Shown: in pieces, positions 58,855-64,000 of the stretch
How positions within the stretch are numbered: the stretch's first letter is position 1
Layout of the letters: each line of letters begins with the position of its first letter
From: CBDCUW01 sp965222745
GTDB taxonomy: Bacteria > Planctomycetota > Planctomycetia > Pirellulales > Pirellulaceae
Assembly: GCA_965222745.1 (NCBI GenBank)
Contig: CBDCUW010000005.1
Span: 186,001-250,000 of the forward strand
Direction of reading: 5' to 3'
DNA: 64,000 nucleotides
The notes under the pieces: generated by a model
Told to the model about the DNA's origin: nothing
The model's database searches: none
What the model saw: only the letters and a program-made list of their open reading frames with translations
Position numbers and translations under genes: made by a program

Positions 58855-61398
58855 ATGCCACCACGAAACTACCGAACCACTTCCCGACGCTCTCGAACGC
58901 CAAGCCTGTTGCTGGGCGGGTTCGGGTTGTTTGCCCTGGTGGCGATCGGCGTCGTAGGAACTTTGTGGATCGTCGGCGTCCCACTCAATCCCTTCGCATC
59001 ATCGGAGCCAGAAGAGGATCCGTTCGTCGTGCGGATTCCCGTCAACTCGCAGCCGATCCCCGCGTACAGTCGTGTCGAGCGATCGCACTTGCTTCATCCG
59101 GCAGATGGAAGCTTGATGTACCAACGCGTTCCGCCACAAGCGGCTGTCGGCATGTCCATCGTCGGCGTCGATCAAAGCGGTTCGCATGTGGAAAGCCACG
59201 TCGAATCGGTAAAAAACGTCGACGATCAGGTCGTCTTCGTCGTGACGGGCGGTTCGGAAGTGCGACAAGCCAACACCTTCGCGTTAGGCGGCGCGATCAT
59301 GAACATCAACGGGATCATCGGCCGGGTGGTCAAAGCGGACAAGCGCGCCGGTTTGGGTTTTCAAGAAAAGACGTTTTTCCCGCAGGGAACACCCGAAGGT
59401 CTTGCCGGTGCGACCCCTCAAGGAATGCGGGCGATCACGCTGGACGCGACTCTCCTGACCGGCGTGCATTCTCTCAACGCGGGCGATCAAATCGATTTGC
59501 TGGCTAGCGTTCCCGCGGGCAACGGTGATCACGATTCGGCAACACGCGAAGTGGAATTGCTGGCCCAAAACGCGCAGGTGCTTCGTCCCGTTTACGTCCG
59601 CAACGAAGTCACTTCCTCCGCGTCGTTGATCAGTGGCAAGACGATGCAGAACGTGCCGAAGTACGAGGTCGCGATCGCGGTGGCTGCCGACGACGTGATT
59701 CCGCTCCAAAACGCGCTCAATCAAGAGTTGCCGATCACCTGTGTGGCGCACTCCATGAAACCAGCCGACGCCGATGACACCCAGCCGGCGGCCATTCGCG
59801 CCGACATCGTCCGTGTTCCGGTGACGGTACGTCCGATCCTGGCCTATCAGGTTGTCTCGCGGGATGCGTTTGTGAGTCCGGCGACCCGGACACTGAAAAC
59901 CGAAATGATCTCGCGGCAGTTGGCCGACCGCCTGGGCGCGATCACGTCGCTTGATGACGCACTCGGCGCGATCACTCGACAAGACATCCCCGCCGGTCAC
60001 TACCTCCGCCACATGGATCTCCTCAAAGGCCCGCCAGCGGATTCTCCGGAATCGGCCGATTCATGGGAGGCGAGCGAAGGACGGAATTTACGGTCGTCCG
60101 GCGGCAGGCAATTCGTCTCCATGCTGCAAGAGCCTGATCCTCAAGCTGCTGCTGCCGCCACCGCCGTCGGCGATCGGCCCGCGATCACCAGTTTCATTCC
60201 GGCTGGGCGAATTGCGTTTGCGATCCCGCTGAATCGTATCTATGGCGCGGAACATCTGCAGATTGGCGACTCGATCGATCTATTGGCCAGCTATTCGCTG
60301 GAACGGCTGCGGGACGAGGAGGAGACGGAGACACGGCCAGATGGCACGGTCATTGTCCGCAAATCCGAATCGCTGACGCCGCGAACAACGCAGCGCAGTT
60401 GGGAAGAGTCCTATGGGAATCGAGCCGAGCCTTGGTTCGTTGCGTCGGATGCGATTGTCGTTGCCCCGGTCGGTTTTCCGGCTCCCGCCGCGGCACTGCG
60501 CGAGATCGCGTCATCGGCGGATTCAACCGGCAAACCGGACAACGCCAAAGGATTCGATGGTCCGCCCGTGATCATCGCTGTCGAGAACCAAGACGTGGAA
60601 TCGGTCGCGACGGCGCTGGCGACGCGAGATGCCTTGTTCACCGTGGCTTTTCATGCGGCTGTATCCAGTCTTGCTGCCCCGCAACGAAAGACCATTGCGA
60701 TTTCCCCAGAATCGATCGACGCTTACTCTGAATTGAGCGAGACCTCCTGGCAGGGAAACCGTCGTCGCGTTGCAACTCGCAGCGTTCTTGCATCCGATCC
60801 TCGCTTCGCCGACGCTCTCACTCCGCAACAGTTGTCGGCGTTCTTCGGTCGCGTTTTGAATGTCGACAAAACGCGCGGTGAATTTTTTACGCCGGACGAT
60901 TTTCTACCGATTGGAACTGGAAAAGGAGTCGCGGCAACGGCACGCCCTGGATTCACTCTGCTGCCCATCGCGGATCGCGAGATCGAAGGGATCGATGCTT
61001 TCGTCAAGGACGATCGAGTGACCGTTCTGCTGCGAGGCGTCTTCAAATCCGTGTTGACGAAGAGGGTTGCGCCGGAGGCTGGAGTAGCCTCCTCGATCGT
61101 GATTGCCGAATCGGTGCGGATTGCCCGCGGTTCGATGGCCGGCCAGTCCCTGCTTGAAGTTCGCAACGAGGATTTGACTCGCTTGCAAGCCGCGATTGCC
61201 CGTTCGTTGACCGACCGCGATGAGTTGGACGACCGTTCTCATCTGGTCGCGGTGGGGATCACGCGTCCTGCCGACGACCACGGGGCCGAGGTTGTTGCGG
61301 AGATTTCGTCCTTCGATCCGCTGCAGAATGTCAAGACGACCCAGCTGATTATCGGCGGCAAACGCACGGTCGAAGTTTACGGGGGAAGCCGCCAATGA
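58855..61398 (+). CDS. cpaB: Enlarged RcpC/CpaB pilus assembly protein with repeated SAF modules
   Basis: Protein of 847 residues, nearly three times the usual CpaB length of about 300. One N-terminal membrane helix lies at about 19-44. SAF-like and RcpC-like modules then recur: SQPIPAYSRVERSHLLHP with MRAITLDATLLTGVHSLNAGDQIDLLASV at about 60-225; VRPILAYQVVSRDAFV with IAFAIPLNRIYGAEHLQIGDSIDLLAS at about 320-480; and VLNVDKTRGEFFTPDDFL with GFTLLPIADREIEG-DRVTVLL at about 665-725. CpaB forms part of the periplasmic or outer-membrane channel in Tad systems. Overlaps the next gene by four bases. Confidence 0.88.
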   Translation: MPPRNYRTTSRRSRTPSLLLGGFGLFALVAIGVVGTLWIVGVPLNPFASSEPEEDPFVVRIPVNSQPIPAYSRVERSHLLHPADGSLMYQRVPPQAAVGMSIVGVDQSGSHVESHVESVKNVDDQVVFVVTGGSEVRQANTFALGGAIMNINGIIGRVVKADKRAGLGFQEKTFFPQGTPEGLAGATPQGMRAITLDATLLTGVHSLNAGDQIDLLASVPAGNGDHDSATREVELLAQNAQVLRPVYVRNEVTSSASLISGKTMQNVPKYEVAIAVAADDVIPLQNALNQELPITCVAHSMKPADADDTQPAAIRADIVRVPVTVRPILAYQVVSRDAFVSPATRTLKTEMISRQLADRLGAITSLDDALGAITRQDIPAGHYLRHMDLLKGPPADSPESADSWEASEGRNLRSSGGRQFVSMLQEPDPQAAAAATAVGDRPAITSFIPAGRIAFAIPLNRIYGAEHLQIGDSIDLLASYSLERLRDEEETETRPDGTVIVRKSESLTPRTTQRSWEESYGNRAEPWFVASDAIVVAPVGFPAPAAALREIASSADSTGKPDNAKGFDGPPVIIAVENQDVESVATALATRDALFTVAFHAAVSSLAAPQRKTIAISPESIDAYSELSETSWQGNRRRVATRSVLASDPRFADALTPQQLSAFFGRVLNVDKTRGEFFTPDDFLPIGTGKGVAATARPGFTLLPIADREIEGIDAFVKDDRVTVLLRGVFKSVLTKRVAPEAGVASSIVIAESVRIARGSMAGQSLLEVRNEDLTRLQAAIARSLTDRDELDDRSHLVAVGITRPADDHGAEVVAEISSFDPLQNVKTTQLIIGGKRTVEVYGGSRQ

Positions 61399-62408
61399 AA
61401 CGTTGCATGACAAACCGTCGAACCGGCTACGTGATCGTGTTGCTTGCCATGATGCTGTTTGGCCTGATGGCGATGGCGGCGCTGGTCATCGATCTTGGCT
61501 TTGCCCGTCTTGCCCAGCGGCAGATGCAAACCGCGGCAAGTGCGGCCGCGTTGGAAGGATTGCGTGGCGAGGGGGATTCGTCGTTGACCTACGGCGATCG
61601 GCAAACGGCGGCCGAGCAACTGATTGCTTGGACATTTGACGACGACTTGGACACAAGCAACGGGGATGACGGGATTGCAGGCGGCGGCGGAACGTTTGGC
61701 GCCGGACCGCTGGTTGGTTTATCGGGTGGCGCGGGCGCCCCAAACCTTCACGCCAGCCAGTGGATGACCGTTGATCCGGAGAACTTGACCCACAAACCAA
61801 CGATCAGTCGCGGGGTGGAAACGACGGGTCGATTTCGTGTCGCTCTGCAACGCGGCGGGGCTCTCGATGATTCGGCCAATCTCTATTCGCAGGGGCCATC
61901 GGTACCCTATTTGTTCGCCCGGGGTTCATTGATTGATCGGGAGCTTGTCGGCAGTGGAATCGCCGTTGCAGCCGAGTCGGTGGCCGAGGGCGTTCCCGCT
62001 TTGGCAGTTGGTTTGCCAGTCGTCGATTCTTCTGGATTCGAGGTGTATCCCGGTGCGATTGTCGTCGGATACCGGCTTTCGGATTGGAACGGTTCACGCA
62101 GCGATCCTCGACAAGTGGACTCTGCAAAAACAACGGTGGGTCAGTTGGTCGTTGAAGGTGGCGCCGCAACGCTCACGGGCGGCTATTGCAGCATCTACAC
62201 CGACATCGCGGGGTCGGACCGTGTCGTCGGCTTTGGCATGATCGATGGTGGTGCCGCCGTGCCGCAGTTTATTGCGATTGCCAATGCAAACAGAAGGCTT
62301 GGCGATGTCTGGGCGGAGATCGATCCGGCGATCCGCGATGCGGTCCGATCGGCCAACAGCTCCATCGTCGGCGGCCTGTTGGTCGCCGTTACTCTCGCGG
62401 GAAGTTAG
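61395..62408 (+). CDS. TadG-like pilus assembly protein
   Basis: Protein of 337 residues. A membrane helix near the N-terminus (YVIVLLAMMLFGLMAMAALVIDLGFA) is followed by LAQRQMQTAASAAALEGLR, the common TadG/TadE_Flp-Tad start that links the helix to a periplasmic domain. The rest is beta-rich with Gly/Asp loops. It overlaps cpaB by four bases and precedes cpaE by three. Its role in the pilus base is known only for family members. Confidence 0.84.
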   Translation: MKRCMTNRRTGYVIVLLAMMLFGLMAMAALVIDLGFARLAQRQMQTAASAAALEGLRGEGDSSLTYGDRQTAAEQLIAWTFDDDLDTSNGDDGIAGGGGTFGAGPLVGLSGGAGAPNLHASQWMTVDPENLTHKPTISRGVETTGRFRVALQRGGALDDSANLYSQGPSVPYLFARGSLIDRELVGSGIAVAAESVAEGVPALAVGLPVVDSSGFEVYPGAIVVGYRLSDWNGSRSDPRQVDSAKTTVGQLVVEGGAATLTGGYCSIYTDIAGSDRVVGFGMIDGGAAVPQFIAIANANRRLGDVWAEIDPAIRDAVRSANSSIVGGLLVAVTLAGS

Positions 62409-62411
62409 TCG

Positions 62412-63668
62412 ATGCCCATCACTCCCAACGTCCTGGTTTTCAGTTCCGACGAGAAGGTTGGCGAGGAAGCGCACTTGGCGTTTGGCGCCTTGTCCGACGA
62501 CTCCCCGCGGTTCCGTTTTGTCACCAGTACGAGCGAACTGTTCGAGGCGATTCGCAATCAACCCGTCTCGCTTGTGTTGGCGGAATACTCCGACGACCCC
62601 AAGGAATTGCTCGACTGTGTTCGCCAGATTCAGATGGCGTCACCGGAGACTCACATTGCCGCGATCTTGCGTCCGGAGGGTTTCGCAGAGAACGTCAATG
62701 AATCGGCCGTGTTGATTGACGCGATGCGATCAGGGATCTGCGACTTCCTGCGGCGTCCACTTTCGACCGCTGACCTGCAGCGATTGGTGCAGCTCAGTTC
62801 GGCCGCGACTCAAGCGTCCCATTCGGCTGCCCGTTCCAAGCGGTTAGGCCGTGTGGTTTCTTTCATTAGCAACAAGGGCGGCGTCGGAAAATCAACGCTG
62901 GCCGCGAACGCGGGCGTCGCGATCGCCAGAGGTGGCCAGCAGAGTGTGTTGCTGATTGATGGTTCGATTCAGATGGGCGTGGCCGCGGCACTGTTGGATC
63001 TGCAGCCCGAAGCGACGCTGACCGACATCGCCCGCGAAGTGGATCGCCTGGACCCAACAATGATCCGTCAAACTGCTGCGGTTCATTCCAGCGGCCTGCA
63101 TCTGCTTGCCGCGCCGGCAGACGCTGTGGAAGCGATGGAGATCGACGATTTATTGATCGCCCGGATCTTGACGTTGGCTCGGCAAACGTACGACGTGGTG
63201 ATTGTCGATACCTTTCCAATGTTTGATCGCGTTGTCATCGCAGCACTCGACCTAAGCGACCGCGTTTACGTCGTGCTCGAAAACGTCGTCCCAACCTTGC
63301 TTGGCGGGGTCAAGCTGTTGAGCGTGCTTGAGCGGATCGGTTATCCCGCGGCGCGTCAGTCGATCATCCTGAATCGCCAACAACGAATCGCCGGCAGCTT
63401 GTCGATCGCGGATGTTGCAGAGCGAATGGGACGGGAAATCGATCACGTGTTGCCGTTCGACAAGAAAGTCGTTTCCGCCGCCAACTGCGGCGTCCCCATC
63501 GCGACGGCACCCATCCGGTTGAGTGGTTTCAATCGCGCCCTGGCAAATTTAGCCGATGACGTCGCGGGTCATGTCGATCCGACGGCTTCTCGCGCGGAGA
63601 TGAACGAGACGCGTTTGTTGCCAGAATTCGAAACCGAAGGCGCATCCGCAGCGGAGAACGACCGATGA
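62412..63668 (+). CDS. cpaE: CpaE/TadZ-type pilus localisation ATPase
   Basis: Protein of 418 residues. Residues 1-130 form a receiver-like domain without the usual phospho-Asp pattern. The ParA/MinD-like ATPase follows: deviant Walker A SNKGGVGKST with Lys155 and Lys160, VLLIDGSIQMGVAAALL (Walker A'), and YDVVIVDTFPMFD as Walker B. TadZ/CpaE proteins place the pilus apparatus at the cell pole. It overlaps the following gene by four bases. Confidence 0.92.
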   Translation: MPITPNVLVFSSDEKVGEEAHLAFGALSDDSPRFRFVTSTSELFEAIRNQPVSLVLAEYSDDPKELLDCVRQIQMASPETHIAAILRPEGFAENVNESAVLIDAMRSGICDFLRRPLSTADLQRLVQLSSAATQASHSAARSKRLGRVVSFISNKGGVGKSTLAANAGVAIARGGQQSVLLIDGSIQMGVAAALLDLQPEATLTDIAREVDRLDPTMIRQTAAVHSSGLHLLAAPADAVEAMEIDDLLIARILTLARQTYDVVIVDTFPMFDRVVIAALDLSDRVYVVLENVVPTLLGGVKLLSVLERIGYPAARQSIILNRQQRIAGSLSIADVAERMGREIDHVLPFDKKVVSAANCGVPIATAPIRLSGFNRALANLADDVAGHVDPTASRAEMNETRLLPEFETEGASAAENDR

Positions 63669-64000
63669 GTGATCCAAAGTCCGGATCCGGAGCGAGTCGA
63701 GAAACCTCAGTCCGGCAACTTTTCGCCCAAGCCAGTTTGCGTTTACCAGGCGATCGCGTGCGACGGGATGCGGGGCATTCGGTGAACAAGAGTTTTTCGG
63801 CCACATCTACGGCAACGCCGGCTTCGGGAACCGCTTCCTTCGCGTCGGTCAAAGCTGCCATGCACACGCAGCTTCTTGAAGATCTCGATCGACGAGACCG
63901 AATTACGGCCAGCGAAGATGAGTTGACCGATCTGGTTCAAGAGTTTGTAGCCGATGCATTGGAGACCCAAGACTGGCCACTCAATGAAGTCGAACGACGA
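63665..64000 (+). CDS. cpaF: CpaF/TadA pilus assembly ATPase, N-terminal part
   Basis: The open frame from ATG 63665, overlapping the cpaE stop (ATGA), runs 112 codons to the window edge. After a Ser/Thr/Ala-rich leader, VKAAMHTQLLEDLDRRDRI and LTDLVQEFVADALE match the N-terminal helical segment of the CpaF/TadA secretion ATPase. The nucleotide-binding motifs would lie beyond the window, so the assignment relies on this segment and on gene order. Confidence 0.8.
   Translation, partial: MSDPKSGSGASRETSVRQLFAQASLRLPGDRVRRDAGHSVNKSFSATSTATPASGTASFASVKAAMHTQLLEDLDRRDRITASEDELTDLVQEFVADALETQDWPLNEVERR

Overview
The window looks like the chromosome of a planctomycete, most likely of the Pirellulaceae/Rhodopirellula type. 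Reasons: secreted formylglycine sulfatases, two DUF1501 + DUF1549/DUF1553 modules, a single-chain SecDF next to YajC, a PSP1-like protein, a PEP-CTERM serine protease and many short palindromic intergenic repeats. No rRNA, CRISPR array, phage or intact insertion sequence was seen. The assignment rests on gene content and family knowledge, not on a database search.

Layout. 1-1523 (-): a membrane-anchored unknown protein running off the left edge. 2002-5591: a sulfatase divergent from an RND efflux pair (lipoprotein adaptor plus HAE1 pump, to 8698). 8706-12688 (-): WD40 protein, DUF1501 and DUF1549/1553. 13029-18599: queA, a sulfatase translationally coupled to a PEP-CTERM trypsin-like protease, and a divergent sialate O-acetylesterase. 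18586-28647: housekeeping and metabolism (bioB, PSP1 protein, mtnA, csrA, surE, a DegT-type aminotransferase, yajC, secDF). 28653-29935: a repeat-rich segment with a sulfatase remnant, tRNA-Met(CAU) and a large nested palindrome. 29936-34486: outer-membrane porin, secreted FMN-bind-like protein and a hybrid histidine kinase. 34594-40214: a five-gene operon with a Gly-rich lipoprotein, a long coiled-coil membrane protein, a MotA/ExbB-like channel and two ExbD/MotB-like partners. 40314-43327 (-): L25, pth, S6, ssb, L9. 43701-47137: a Tat-exported unknown, a MITE-like element, a MazG-like protein and a phytoene-desaturase-like flavoprotein. 47292-55458: a second DUF1501/DUF1549 pair, an MFS transporter, a polytopic membrane protein and a PhyH-type dioxygenase. 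55629-64000: a His-rich DUF2946-like protein and then a Tad/Flp pilus locus that continues past the right edge.

How the parts fit. Sulfatases, the sialate esterase, DUF1501/DUF1549 proteins and the protease suggest breakdown of sulfated or acetylated polysaccharides. The Tad locus (Flp pilin, prepilin peptidase, TadE, an enlarged CpaB, TadG, CpaE, CpaF) would build an adhesive pilus. The best candidate for an undescribed system is the operon at 34594-40214. It encodes one proton-channel subunit and two different small partners, each with an acidic residue at the start of its single membrane helix, so a heterodimeric stator is plausible. It also encodes a lipoprotein and a long coiled-coil protein that could link it to the envelope.

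The intergenic regions carry at least six families of short structured repeats, some in several copies here. One shows compensatory base changes between copies, and one has a 9-bp internal period.
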